Under the pieces are notes generated by a model, which worked only from the letters and a program-made list of their open reading frames with translations, searched no databases and had not been told where the DNA came from. The position numbers and the translations under genes were made by a program. Below, piece by piece: positions 9,311 to 18,098 of a DNA stretch of 47,693 nt. The first letter of the stretch is position 1. Each line of letters opens with the position of its first letter. The stretch is taken from contig JALORF010000003.1 in assembly GCA_025459195.1 (NCBI GenBank), forward strand, positions 1-47,693. Direction: 5' to 3'. The DNA comes from Beijerinckiaceae bacterium. Lineage in GTDB: Bacteria > Pseudomonadota > Alphaproteobacteria > Rhizobiales > Beijerinckiaceae.

Positions 9311-9464
9311 GCCAGTGCCAGCGGCCTCCCGGCCTTTGGCAAACTGCCCGCCCGCCGCCTGCCAGCGCGATGCAACCATGATCCGGCAACGAAACTCTGG
9401 ACAGGCGAAAAGCGAGCGACTATACCCCGCCCACCAACGCGGTGCGCCCAGTGCAACCGCCGGC

Positions 9465-9540
9465 GCCCGAGTAGCTCAGTTGGTAGAGCAAGCGATTGAA
9501 AATCGCTGTGTCACTGGTTCGATTCCGGTCTCGGGCACCA
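9465..9540 (+). tRNA. tRNA-Phe (anticodon GAA), CCA encoded
   Basis: A complete cloverleaf is visible. The acceptor stem GCCCGAG (9465-9471) pairs with CTCGGGC (9530-9536). The D arm is GCTCAGTTGGTAGAGC. The anticodon stem AGCGA/TCGCT encloses loop TTGAAAA with anticodon GAA at 9498-9500. The T arm contains GGTTCGATTCC, and the 3' end is A-CCA. A terminator hairpin follows 35 bases later. Confidence 0.98.
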
Positions 9541-9575
9541 TCTTCCCTTCCAAAGACAGTCAAGGAAGACCACCA

Positions 9576-9599
9576 AGCGTTGATTTTTCAGCGCTTTTT
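9576..9599 (+). terminator. Rho-independent terminator after tRNA-Phe
   Basis: AGCGTTGA and TCAGCGCT form an 8-bp stem (one G-T pair) around a TTTT loop, followed directly by TTTT and shortly after by another T6 run. Its position just past the tRNA 3' end fits transcript termination. Confidence 0.8.
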
Positions 9600-10073
9600 G
9601 TCTGGTTTTTTGCACCGAGGCCTAGACAGGCCGAGCAGCAGCCAAGAGTTTTGTTGGGCCTGTTGTTGGGCTGAAGGCCACGCGGCAGGCCGCCTGCAGG
9701 TCGCGACGCGGATGCGCAAGAAGCGCACCGAGGCGCTTTGTCGCCGCCCCACCGCGCCTCGATCGGACCATAGCTGGACTTCGGCAACGGTCGCAGACCA
9801 AATCAGAGCCTCAGGCGAAAGATGCCGGATCAGGCTTGCTTCAATGCGCGGCGGCCAATCCCGGCTACGGCATAACCAAAGGCAGACACCACGTATCGGC
9901 AGCCCGGAAACGGTTCAAGCAATCCGGGCCACCTCTCGGGGCGATTGCCTGCGGGTTTGGAGGGCAGTGCCCCTGGACAACCACTTTGCCTGACCGCCGA
10001 TCTCCCGTAACACTGACCCGAAGCGCCTTGCGATGCTGGCCTGCGATACGCCTGACCTGAAGGACCGAACCTG
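9600..10073 (+). other. Intergenic stretch without a recognised gene
   Basis: About 470 bases between the tRNA-Phe terminator and the alcohol dehydrogenase. Short ORFs exist in several frames, but none has a ribosome site plus a recognisable domain. No copy of the tRNA 3' end, which would mark an integrated element, is seen here. The promoter of the dehydrogenase presumably lies in the last 100 bases. Confidence 0.5.
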
Positions 10074-11204
10074 ATGCCGATCATCTCCTACCTGACCACC
10101 ATCCGGTTCGACTTCGGAGCGATTGCCGGGCTGCCGGAGGACATTGCTGCCTGTGGCATGTCCAATCCGCTGCTGGTCACCGACAAGGGCGTGGTCGCCA
10201 CCGGTATTGCCGCCCGGATCGCAGCCTTGATGCCGAAGGGCGGGGCGACCCCCATCTTCGATCAGACGCCGTCCAATCCCACCGAAGACGCGACCGATCT
10301 GGCTGTCGAGATGTACAAGGCGCATGGCTGCGATGGCATCGTCGCCTTGGGCGGGGGCTCACCGATGGACCTCGCCAAGTCGGCGGCCGTCCTGGCAACC
10401 CATGGCGGCGTCTTGCGCGATTACGCCTTCATCCATGGCGGCGCCGCGAAAATCACGCCGAAAATCGCCCCGGTGATCGCCATTCCGACGACCTCTGGCA
10501 CGGGCTCCGAAGTCGGGCGCGGCGCGGTGATGAGCTTTCGCGACGGGCGAAAGCTGTCGGTCATCTCGCCGCTGCTGTTCCCGAAGCGGGCGATCTGCGA
10601 CCCCGAACTGACGCTGGGCTTGCCGCCGCTGCTCACGGCCGCAACCGGCATGGACGCGCTGACCCACGGCATCGAGTGCTTCACCTCGAACACGGAAAAC
10701 CCGCCCGCCGGGGCGATCGCGCTGGAATGCACCCGCCTCGCGGCCCGCGCGCTCGAAACCGCTGTCAAGGATGGGAGCAACCGGCAGGCGCGCCATGACA
10801 TGATGATGGCATCGATGATGGGTGCCATGGCCTTCCAGAAGGGCCTCGGCGCAGTGCATGCGCTCGCCCACACGCTCGGTGGCCTCAAGGAGGTGCATCT
10901 GCATCATGGCACGCTCAATGCCGTGCTCCTGCCGGCGGTGCTGCGCTTCAATGCCGGGATACGGCAAGCCGAATATGCCCGCCTTGCCTATGAGATGGAT
11001 GTCCCGGCCGGCCAGTCCATCGACCGGTTCATCGAGGACCTCAACCGCCGGATCGGCCTGCCGGCCACCCTCCGCGAGATGGGCGTGAAGCGCGAGTGGT
11101 TCGCCAGGGTGGCCGAGATCTCGCTTGAGGATCACTGCACCCGGACCAACGCCAGGACACCAACAGCCGCAGACTACCACGCCATGCTGGAAGAGGCCTT
11201 CTGA
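10074..11204 (+). CDS. Iron-containing alcohol dehydrogenase
   Basis: This NAD(P)-dependent group III alcohol dehydrogenase interconverts an alcohol and an aldehyde or ketone at an active-site divalent metal. The N-terminal nucleotide-binding half has GGGSPMDLAK (93-102) and PTTSGTGSEVG (139-149). The helical metal half has D194 and H198 in GMDALTHGIE, H262 and H266 in VHALAHTLGG, and H278 in HHG. At 376 residues it is full length. Family members include 4-hydroxybutyrate, lactaldehyde and maleylacetate-type enzymes, and the substrate cannot be decided. It stands alone, convergent with the tungstate regulator, with no operon partner. Confidence 0.9.
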   Translation: MPIISYLTTIRFDFGAIAGLPEDIAACGMSNPLLVTDKGVVATGIAARIAALMPKGGATPIFDQTPSNPTEDATDLAVEMYKAHGCDGIVALGGGSPMDLAKSAAVLATHGGVLRDYAFIHGGAAKITPKIAPVIAIPTTSGTGSEVGRGAVMSFRDGRKLSVISPLLFPKRAICDPELTLGLPPLLTAATGMDALTHGIECFTSNTENPPAGAIALECTRLAARALETAVKDGSNRQARHDMMMASMMGAMAFQKGLGAVHALAHTLGGLKEVHLHHGTLNAVLLPAVLRFNAGIRQAEYARLAYEMDVPAGQSIDRFIEDLNRRIGLPATLREMGVKREWFARVAEISLEDHCTRTNARTPTAADYHAMLEEAF

Positions 11205-11270
11205 GCCAGCCGGACCGAAGGGGCCGGTGATGGCGATGCTCGCGCCTGATCGGCGTCCAGCCATCCCCCC

Positions 11271-12167
11271 TCAGCGGTTGAAGCGGACGGTGCCAGCCTC
11301 CGAGATGTCATAGCCGGTGAGCAGCGCCGCATGGCGGTGGAATTCCGGCTCGCGCATCAGGGCGAGCAGCGTCTGTGCCGCTGGCTCGAAATAGATGCGC
11401 CGGCGCATGACCAGATCGAAGCGCTCTGCGGCGAGCGGCACGAAGCCGAGCCCGTGGGCCGCTGCAACGGCGCGGCTGGCGATGCCGCAGTCGATCTCGC
11501 CCGCCCGGATGGCGAAGGCGAGGTCCTGACCCGTCGCGAACGGCTCGCCGACCCGGTTGAAGGCCTCGCGCGCAAGACCCGATTCTGCGGCCAGCCGATC
11601 CAGCAGCAACTGGGCCCCCGCGCCGCCCTGGCGGACCCCGAGCCGCGCCTGCCGTGTCGCGACATCGCCAAGCGTCGTCAGCGCCAGCGGATTGCCGGCT
11701 TGCGTCAGCAGGCCCTGTTCGCGGCGCGCGAAGGCGATGACCACCGCATCGGTCAGCCGCGCCTGTGCCTTGACCGCTGCGATGTTGGCGTCCTCGTCAG
11801 CGTGCTGGTCCGCACCTGCCCCATGCACATGGATCGCCGCCATGGCGATCTCGTTGCGGCCAAGCCGGTCAAGCCCGGCCGTCGACCCTTCGCTGAGCAG
11901 GGCAAGCCCGCAGGCCGAGCGCCGGACGGCCCATTCCAGCAGCGGATCATGGCTGCCGCCAATGATGGCCGGTGGTGCCAGCGGCACAAAGCCATCCGGA
12001 TGGGCGAGGCCCGCCTCGATCCAGCGATCCAGTGCGGCACGCGGGAACAGCCATTTGCCCGTCACCTTCGAGCAGGGCACGGCCCCGTTGGCAACCAGTT
12101 CATAGAGCTTGCGCTCCTTGATGCCGAGATAGGCGGCGGCCGTCTCGGTGCTGAGGTAGGTTTCCAT
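11271..12167 (-). CDS. Regulator: excisionase-type HTH fused to a periplasmic-binding-like domain
   Basis: The 298-residue protein begins with a helix-turn-helix of the excisionase/MerR-like type (YLSTETAAAYLGIKERKLYELV, roughly residues 4-50). A binding-protein-like domain (about 75-280) follows, containing DPLLEWAVRRS and GEIDCGIASRAVAAAHGLGFVPL. Family knowledge: such fusions act as one-component sensors for oxyanions or related ligands and sit beside molybdate or tungstate importers. The gene is divergent from tupBCA with about 100 bases between starts, so tungstate (or molybdate) control of the importer is likely; that link is inferred from position. Confidence 0.85.
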   Translation of the reverse strand: METYLSTETAAAYLGIKERKLYELVANGAVPCSKVTGKWLFPRAALDRWIEAGLAHPDGFVPLAPPAIIGGSHDPLLEWAVRRSACGLALLSEGSTAGLDRLGRNEIAMAAIHVHGAGADQHADEDANIAAVKAQARLTDAVVIAFARREQGLLTQAGNPLALTTLGDVATRQARLGVRQGGAGAQLLLDRLAAESGLAREAFNRVGEPFATGQDLAFAIRAGEIDCGIASRAVAAAHGLGFVPLAAERFDLVMRRRIYFEPAAQTLLALMREPEFHRHAALLTGYDISEAGTVRFNR

Positions 12168-12266
12168 GTCTTTTTAACTGCGCTTGACTGCATGAATTCC
12201 AAACTTGAATCTTTCTAGGGAAAATCCATAAAGAAGCCAATCGAAATTGCAGCGCTCCCGGGCCAG
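12168..12266. promoter_or_regulatory. Divergent control region between the regulator and tupB
   Basis: This 99-base gap is notably AT-richer than its surroundings (tttttaactg, gaatctttctaggg, aaaatccataaag) and must contain both divergent promoters and the regulator's binding site. No perfect inverted repeat stands out by eye. Confidence 0.5.
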
Positions 12267-12968
12267 ATGGACATCTCAAGCAGCTTTGCAGCCGCCTTCG
12301 GGCTGATCGTCGGCCTCGATCCGCAATTTGTGCAGATTGTCGGGCTGTCGCTGCGCGTCACGCTGACAGCGGTGCTGCTGGCTGCCGTGATCGGACTGCC
12401 GCTTGGGGCACTTCTGGCTGTGGCGCGCTTTCCCGGTCGCTCGGCCCTGATCGTGCTGGTCAACGGGCTGATGGGCCTGCCGCCCGTTGTCGCCGGCCTC
12501 GTCGTCTTTCTGTTGCTGTCACGCTCGGGGCCGCTGGGCGCGCTTGGCTGGTTGTTTTCGCCAGCGGCAATGGTCATTGCGCAGACCTTGCTCGTGCTGC
12601 CCATCATCATTGCGCTGACACGGGGCACCATCGAGGAATTGTGGGGCGAATACCGCGAGCATCTGACCTCGCTGGGCCTGACCGGAGCGCGGGCGATCCC
12701 GACCTTGCTGTGGGATGGACGCTTCGCGCTGGCCACCGGCCTGCTGGCGGGCTTCGGCCGGGCCAGCGCCGAGGTCGGCGCGGTGCTGATCGTGGGTGGC
12801 AATATCGCGGGCCATACCCGGACCATGACCACCTCGATCGCGCTCGAAACATCGAAGGGCGATCTGCCGTTGGCCCTGGGGCTCGGGCTGGTCCTGATCG
12901 CGCTGACGCTGGCCATCAACGCCGCCGCCTATGGGGCGAGCCGTATCGGCGCACGGTTCGCGGGGTGA
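12267..12968 (+). CDS. tupB: Tungstate ABC transporter permease
   Basis: This is a 233-residue inner-membrane permease with about five hydrophobic helices and the binding-protein-dependent EAA-like loop (EYREHLTSLGLTGARAIPTL), which docks on the ATPase. It is followed by an overlapping ATPase gene (TGATG) and then a TupA-type binding protein, the standard tungstate importer set. ATG 12267 lacks a strong ribosome site but matches the expected N-terminus. Assignment to tungstate rather than molybdate rests on the TupA signature downstream. Confidence 0.88.
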   Translation: MDISSSFAAAFGLIVGLDPQFVQIVGLSLRVTLTAVLLAAVIGLPLGALLAVARFPGRSALIVLVNGLMGLPPVVAGLVVFLLLSRSGPLGALGWLFSPAAMVIAQTLLVLPIIIALTRGTIEELWGEYREHLTSLGLTGARAIPTLLWDGRFALATGLLAGFGRASAEVGAVLIVGGNIAGHTRTMTTSIALETSKGDLPLALGLGLVLIALTLAINAAAYGASRIGARFAG

Positions 12969-13684
12969 TGGCCATGCGCGACATCGCCAGCATCCTGCCG
13001 CTCTCGGTTGAGGGTCTGTCCTTCGAAGCAGATGGCAAGCGCCTTCTGGACAGTGTCAGCTTCACCTTGCCAAAGGGCGGCGTCACCGCCGTCATCGGCC
13101 CGAACGGGGCCGGCAAATCGCTCACCTTGCGGCTCTGCCACGGATTGCTGGTGCCATGCGCGGGTGCAATCCGCTGGCAGGCCGAAACGGGCCGCCGCCG
13201 TCATGCCATGGTCTTCCAGCGCCCTGTCATGCTGCGCCGGTCGGCCCGGGCCAACATCGTGCATGCGCTGGCTGCCGTCGGCATGACGGAGGCGGCATCG
13301 CGGGCTGATGCGGCGCTTGCCCGTTTCGGGCTGGCAGCGCTGGCGGACCGTCCGGCACGGCTGATGTCGGGCGGTGAGCAACAGCGCCTCGCCATCGCGC
13401 GGGCCTGGGCGCTGGAGCCGGAGGTGCTGTTTCTCGACGAGCCGTCATCGCAGCTCGATCCGGGCGCGACCCGGCAGATCGAAGAGATCATCCAGAGCCT
13501 TGCCTCAGAAGGCATGACCATCCTGATGACCACCCACGACCTTGGTCAGGCAAGGCGGCTGAGCCAGCGCATCCTGTTTCTCGACCGCGGGCGTCTGATC
13601 GATGATGCGCCCACCCAAGCCGTTTTTGCGGGTCAGTCATCCAACGCTGCCCGCGCTTTCATTGCCGGAGACCTGCTCTGGTGA
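12968..13684 (+). CDS. tupC: Tungstate ABC transporter ATP-binding protein
   Basis: This 238-residue ABC ATPase energises tungstate import. Walker A is GPNGAGKSL, the signature is MSGGEQQR, Walker B is VLFLDEPSS, and the H-loop is MTTHDLGQA. I start at ATG 12968, which overlaps the tupB stop (TGATG). The longer ORF in the track merely extends into tupB. The Ser/Leu after GK (GAGKSL instead of the more common GKST/GKTT) is a mild variant. Confidence 0.88.
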   Translation: MAMRDIASILPLSVEGLSFEADGKRLLDSVSFTLPKGGVTAVIGPNGAGKSLTLRLCHGLLVPCAGAIRWQAETGRRRHAMVFQRPVMLRRSARANIVHALAAVGMTEAASRADAALARFGLAALADRPARLMSGGEQQRLAIARAWALEPEVLFLDEPSSQLDPGATRQIEEIIQSLASEGMTILMTTHDLGQARRLSQRILFLDRGRLIDDAPTQAVFAGQSSNAARAFIAGDLLW

Positions 13685-13715
13685 ACCCGATCCCACACAA
13701 CGGAGGAACACGCCC

Positions 13716-14594
13716 ATGTTGACCAAGCGCAGCCTTCTGGCCGCAGGCTTCGGCCTCGCCCTGACATCCTCGGTGCTGGCGCAGGCCACGCTCACAGCCC
13801 CGCCGCCAGCCCAGGGCGCAGCGCCGGCTGCCCAGACGCGCTTCATCACCGTGTCGTCGACCACCTCGACCACGGATTCGGGCCTGTTCAACCATCTGCT
13901 GCCAGCCTTCAAGGCGAGGACTGGCATCGAGGTCCGTGTTGTCAGCCAGGGCACCGGACAGGCGCTCGACACTGGCCGCCGCGGCGATGCCGATGTGGTG
14001 TTCGTGCATGCCCGCGCGCAGGAGGTGAAGTTCGTCGAGGACGGCTTCGGTGTCGAGCGCAAGCCGGTGATGTACAACGACTTCGTGCTGATCGGGCCGA
14101 AATCCGACCCGGCCGGCATCAAGGGCTCGAAGGACATCGCCGCCGCGCTGAAGGCCATCCAGGCCAAGGCTGCGCCTTTCGTCTCGCGCGGCGACAAGTC
14201 CGGCACCCATGCTGCTGAACTCAACCTGTGGAAGGTGGCCGGCGTCGAGATCGAACAGGCCAAGGGCCCGTGGTATCGCGAGATCGGCCAGGGGATGGGC
14301 GCGGCTCTGAACACATCGGGCGCGATGGGCGCCTATGTGCTGTCCGACCGCGCCACCTGGATCAATTTCAGGAACCGCGGCGATCTGGAAATCGTGGTCG
14401 AGGGCGACCGCCGCCTGTTCAACCAGTATGGCGTCATCCTCGTCAATCCGGCCAGGCACGCCCATGTCAAGAAGGCCGATGGACAAGCCTTCATCGACTG
14501 GCTGCTCGGGCCCGAAGGCCAGAAGGCGATCGCCGACTACAAGATCAACGGCGCGCAGTTGTTCTTCCCCAACGCCACCCAGCCGGGGGCTTGA
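13716..14594 (+). CDS. tupA: Tungstate ABC transporter substrate-binding protein
   Basis: This exported binding protein captures tungstate for TupBC. A signal peptide (residues 1-22, cleavage near VLAQA) is followed by the characteristic TupA segments SSTTSTTDSGLF, RRGDADVVFVHA, VMYNDFVLIGP and SRGDKSGTH. The phosphate/molybdate-type fold binds the oxyanion through such Ser/Thr and Arg residues. ATG 13716 has a good GGAGGA ribosome site 8 bases upstream, so I prefer it to the ORF-track start. The protein has 292 residues. Here it is the last gene of the operon, whereas many tup loci start with tupA. Confidence 0.92.
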   Translation: MLTKRSLLAAGFGLALTSSVLAQATLTAPPPAQGAAPAAQTRFITVSSTTSTTDSGLFNHLLPAFKARTGIEVRVVSQGTGQALDTGRRGDADVVFVHARAQEVKFVEDGFGVERKPVMYNDFVLIGPKSDPAGIKGSKDIAAALKAIQAKAAPFVSRGDKSGTHAAELNLWKVAGVEIEQAKGPWYREIGQGMGAALNTSGAMGAYVLSDRATWINFRNRGDLEIVVEGDRRLFNQYGVILVNPARHAHVKKADGQAFIDWLLGPEGQKAIADYKINGAQLFFPNATQPGA

Positions 14595-14670
14595 ACCGGG
14601 GCATGGCACGGCGTCCGGCATCATGCTCATCCGCCGACTGATCCGGACACTGACATGGAATGCGGCAAGC

Positions 14671-14696
14671 AGCCGGTGACAGCCTGTCACGGGGCT
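14671..14696 (+). terminator. Hairpin between tupA and the SDR gene (candidate)
   Basis: AGCC-G-GTGAC and GTCAC-GG-GGCT pair around an AGCCT loop in the gap after tupA. No T-run follows, so it is only a weak terminator candidate. Confidence 0.35.
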
Positions 14697-14850
14697 GTTG
14701 CACGAATCCGGCTTTTTCCGGCATGAGAGGTGCATGCTCTGGCCTGGGCTGTCGTGCCGGGCACTGCGACAGGTCTTGCAGGAAACACCTGCCGGACTCG
14801 CCTGCCAGAAGCACCTCGCCAGAAGCGCCTTGCCAAAGACCGGAGCCGAC

Positions 14851-15639
14851 ATGACAGACCCGATTGCCAAGGTTGCCCTCATCACCGGTGCCGCACGCGG
14901 CATCGGCCTTGCCGCATCGAGGCGCTTTCTGGCCGAGGGCTGGCGCGTAGCCATGCTGGATGTCGAACATGAGGTGCTGGTGCAGGCGGTCGAGGGTCTG
15001 GCCGCACCTGGCCGCACCCTGGCCCTGCCGTGCGATCTGTCCGACCCTGCGGCGATCACGGCGGCCTTCGCGGCTCTGGCCGGGCATTTCGGCAGGCTCG
15101 ATGCGCTGGTCAACAATGCCGGCATCGCCGTGTTCAAGCCGATCCTCGAAACCACGCTGGAGGACTGGAACCGGGTGATGGCCGTCAACCTCACCGCACC
15201 CTTCCTCTGCACGCAGGCCGCAGCGCGGCTGATGCGCGAAACCGGTGGCGGCGCGGTGGTCAACATCACCTCGATTTCCGGCCTCAGGGCCTCCACCTTG
15301 CGCGTGGCCTACGGGGTCAGCAAGGCGGCACTGAAGCATCTCACAAAGCAGCAGTCGGTCGAACTGGCCTCCCTCGGCATCAGGGTCAATGCTGTTGCGC
15401 CAGGCCCGGTCGACACCGCCATGGCCAAGGCGGTCCACAGCCAGGCCATCCGCGCCGACTATCATGACTCCATCCCGCTGAACCGCTACGGGCTGGAGGA
15501 GGAACTGGCGAATGCCATCTTCTTCCTGTGCAGCGATCAGGCCAGCTACATCAACGGCCAGAATCTGGCTGTCGATGGTGGCTTCGACGCGGCCGGCATC
15601 GGCCTGCCGACCTTGCGGCGTGCGCAGAACGGCAGTTGA
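14851..15639 (+). CDS. SDR family NAD(P)-dependent oxidoreductase
   Basis: A classical short-chain dehydrogenase/reductase of 262 residues. It has the coenzyme motif TGAARGIG near the N-terminus, NNAG in the middle, the catalytic Ser region NITSISG, YGVSK with catalytic Tyr and Lys, and a C-terminal NLAVDGGFDAAG of the usual type. I chose ATG 14851 (MTDPIAKVALITG) instead of the ORF-track start at 14698, since the motif should lie 10-15 residues from the N-terminus. The substrate is unknown. Its neighbours (tungstate import, B12 uptake) give no functional link. Confidence 0.9.
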   Translation: MTDPIAKVALITGAARGIGLAASRRFLAEGWRVAMLDVEHEVLVQAVEGLAAPGRTLALPCDLSDPAAITAAFAALAGHFGRLDALVNNAGIAVFKPILETTLEDWNRVMAVNLTAPFLCTQAAARLMRETGGGAVVNITSISGLRASTLRVAYGVSKAALKHLTKQQSVELASLGIRVNAVAPGPVDTAMAKAVHSQAIRADYHDSIPLNRYGLEEELANAIFFLCSDQASYINGQNLAVDGGFDAAGIGLPTLRRAQNGS

Positions 15640-15729
15640 TCCGTCACGCCCGAGCTGCCTGCCAGCCACGACGAAAGATGCGCATCCATCCGGATTGCCA
15701 AGCGTCAGGCTGCGTGCCACTGATGAGGG

Positions 15730-15905
15730 GCTTTCGGTGCCTGTGGAGACATGGGTGAAACGGGAACGCGGTGCGGATGAGCCATCATCCCAAGCCGCGG
15801 CTGCCCCCGCAACTGTAAGCGGCGAGCCGGTTTCAAACACGCCACTGGTCGATCAGACCGGGAAGGCTGAAGCCGGCAATGACCCGCGAGCCAGGAGACC
15901 GGCCG
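15730..15905 (+). promoter_or_regulatory. Cobalamin riboswitch upstream of btuB
   Basis: The stretch carries the conserved B12-aptamer elements in order: ggtgcctgtgg, the cgggaacgcggtgcgg segment, the core GCCCCCGCAACTGTAAGCGG, GCCACTGG followed by CCGGGAAGGC, and the closing CGCGAGCCAGGAGACCGGCC. The btuB start lies about 50 bases downstream. In this class adenosylcobalamin binding represses the downstream gene, usually by hiding its ribosome site. Confidence 0.95.
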
Positions 15906-15955
15906 AGAGCATGTGCAACCTCTGAACTCTGGCGGTGGGCCAGGGAAGGAAACTC

Positions 15956-17917
15956 ATGTTCTGGTCTCCCCGACGGGCGCTCCTCGCGTCCGCAAGCCTC
16001 CTCGTATTCTCCTCGACAATCGCATCGGCACAGACGCCCGGATCAGCAACGCCCGGATTATCCGGCGCGATTCCGCTGGACGTGACCGTCACGGCCAACC
16101 GTGTGCCGACCAGCATCCAGCGCACCGGCAGCGCCATCACCGTCATCTCGGCTGACGAGATTGCGCGAACCCATCCAGGCTCTCTGGTTGATGCGTTGCG
16201 GGCGGTCCCCGGCCTCGACCTTTCGGAAGGCGGCGGCCCCGGCTCCACCACCACGATCCGTCTGCGCGGCGCCAATTCGGGCCAGACACTCGTCATGATC
16301 GATGGGGTGCGCATCAATGATCCCAGCGGCCCCAGCGGCGAATTCGATGCGTCCTTGCTGGCCCCGGCGCTGATCGAGCGCATCGAGGTGCTGCGCGGTC
16401 CGCAAAGCGCACTCTATGGCTCCGATGCCATTGGCGGCGTGGTCAACATCATCACCCGCAAGGGCAGGGGCCAGCCCCGCTTCAGCATCGGCGTGGAGGC
16501 TGGCAGTTACGGCATGCTTCAGGGCACGGCCTCGGTCTCCGGGTCGAGCGGGCCGTGGACCTACGCGTTCTCGGGCTCCGGCACCCGCAATGACGGCTTT
16601 TCCAGCCTTGGCTACCGCATCGGCAGTTTCGAGAGCCGTTTCGGCAAGCTGGAGGCCGACGGCTTCAATCGCTTCGGCGGTTTCGGGCGCATCGGCTTCG
16701 ATCCCGGCAATGGCTTCCGTTTCGATGTCAGCGCGCTGGTTGTCGACACCAAGAAGAAGATCGATGATCCCTTCATTGCCCTGCCGGACAGTCCCACCGC
16801 CTTCACCCGCAACCGGCTCTCGCAAGTCGCGGTCACGGCCGAACTCGACACGTTCGAGCGGGCACTGGTCCACAAGCTGCAGATTTTCGCCAACCAGACC
16901 CGCCGTTTCACCCTCGATGGCGCGGACCTGCGCTATCGCTATGTGGGGGCGCGCACGGGCGGCGAGTATCAGGCGAGGCTTGCGCTCGGCGCCTTTGGCA
17001 CGCTGATCGGCGGAGCGCGCATCGAGCGCGAGACGCTCACCAGCAGCGAGCCGGACTTCTCCAACTTTCCGGCAATCGGCACGGCGCGGGACAGCTATGC
17101 CCAGACCACGCAGTCGCTGTTCGCCCTCTGGCAGGGCCAGATCGGCGAGCGGCTGGCCGTGTCTCTCGGTGGCCGGCGCGACCAGATCATCGGAGCCGAT
17201 CCGTTCCACACCTGGCGCGCGACCGCAGCTTACCTGATCCCGGAAACCGGCACCAAGCTCAGGGCCAGTGTCGGCACCGGTGCCAAGGCACCGACACTCT
17301 ATCAGCGCTTCTCGGATTTCGGCACGCCGGGCCTCAGCGCCGAACGCAGCTTCGGCTATGATGCCGGCATCGACCAGACCCTGCTCGATGGCCGCCTCAA
17401 GCTCTCGGTCACGGCCTTCTCGAACCGAATCCGCAACCTGATCGACTTCGATTTCGGTCCCGGTTGCCCGCCGGCGCAGCAGTTCTCAGGCTGCTATGTC
17501 AACGTCTCGCAGGCCAAGTCGGAGGGCATCGAAGCGAATGCCCGCGCCATTCTGATCGAGGGGTTCCTCACCGCCTCCGCCACCTACACGCACATGCGGG
17601 CGCGCGATCTCCAGACCGGGCTGGCGCTGGCCCGCCGCCCGGCCCATAGCGGACGGCTTTCCTTCCAGATCACGCCGCTGGCTGGCTGGACGGTGGAGCC
17701 CTCGCTGGTGGTGCTGTCGGAGCGCTTCTCGACGAGCAACGAGCGCCAGCGGCTCGCACCCTATGCGCGTCTTGACCTGTTCACATCCTATCAGGTCAAC
17801 GACACGGTGCAGATCCATGCCCGCATCGAGAACATCACCGATGCGCGCTATCAGGAGGTGCGCAATTTCGGCACCACGGGCCGCGCCTTCTATGCCGGCC
17901 TGACCGCCACCTGGTGA
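15956..17917 (+). CDS. btuB: TonB-dependent vitamin B12 receptor BtuB
   Basis: This outer-membrane beta-barrel imports cobalamin using TonB energy. A signal peptide (about 1-26) is followed by a TonB-box-like VTVTANR, the plug domain (about 45-150, with VPGLDLSEGGG, RLRGANSGQTLVMIDG and IEVLRGPQSALYGSDAIGGVVNI) and a long barrel ending in an aromatic residue (LTATW). ATG 15956 has GGAAGGA just upstream; the protein has 653 residues. The cobalamin riboswitch directly upstream strongly supports B12 rather than another substrate. No BtuFCD or cobalamin synthesis gene is present in the window, so the inner-membrane step must be elsewhere. Confidence 0.95.
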   Translation: MFWSPRRALLASASLLVFSSTIASAQTPGSATPGLSGAIPLDVTVTANRVPTSIQRTGSAITVISADEIARTHPGSLVDALRAVPGLDLSEGGGPGSTTTIRLRGANSGQTLVMIDGVRINDPSGPSGEFDASLLAPALIERIEVLRGPQSALYGSDAIGGVVNIITRKGRGQPRFSIGVEAGSYGMLQGTASVSGSSGPWTYAFSGSGTRNDGFSSLGYRIGSFESRFGKLEADGFNRFGGFGRIGFDPGNGFRFDVSALVVDTKKKIDDPFIALPDSPTAFTRNRLSQVAVTAELDTFERALVHKLQIFANQTRRFTLDGADLRYRYVGARTGGEYQARLALGAFGTLIGGARIERETLTSSEPDFSNFPAIGTARDSYAQTTQSLFALWQGQIGERLAVSLGGRRDQIIGADPFHTWRATAAYLIPETGTKLRASVGTGAKAPTLYQRFSDFGTPGLSAERSFGYDAGIDQTLLDGRLKLSVTAFSNRIRNLIDFDFGPGCPPAQQFSGCYVNVSQAKSEGIEANARAILIEGFLTASATYTHMRARDLQTGLALARRPAHSGRLSFQITPLAGWTVEPSLVVLSERFSTSNERQRLAPYARLDLFTSYQVNDTVQIHARIENITDARYQEVRNFGTTGRAFYAGLTATW

Positions 17918-18016
17918 CCACGCACCCCGTGGCCAAAGGCGTGCCGCACACCGGCCACCGCTGTTGAACGCAGGCAGCGCTTTCAGCCCGTGAAAGTCCG
18001 CGACAGCAATCAGAAA

Positions 18017-18044
18017 GCCGGCTTCCCTGAAGCCGGCCTTTTTT
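18017..18044 (+). terminator. Rho-independent terminator after btuB
   Basis: GCCGGCTTC and GAAGCCGGC form a perfect 9-bp stem with a CCT loop, followed by C and T6. It ends btuB and lies before the convergent bicupin gene. Confidence 0.92.
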
Positions 18045-18098
18045 GTCGTCGGTGCCGCAACTCCTCGACGAGGAAAAGCAGGCTTGCGCATCTCCCCG

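Noticed and set aside
9541-10073. Possible integrated element or integrase remnant next to tRNA-Phe
   Set aside because: No integrase motif and no second copy of the tRNA 3' end could be found in the window; only a terminator is supported.
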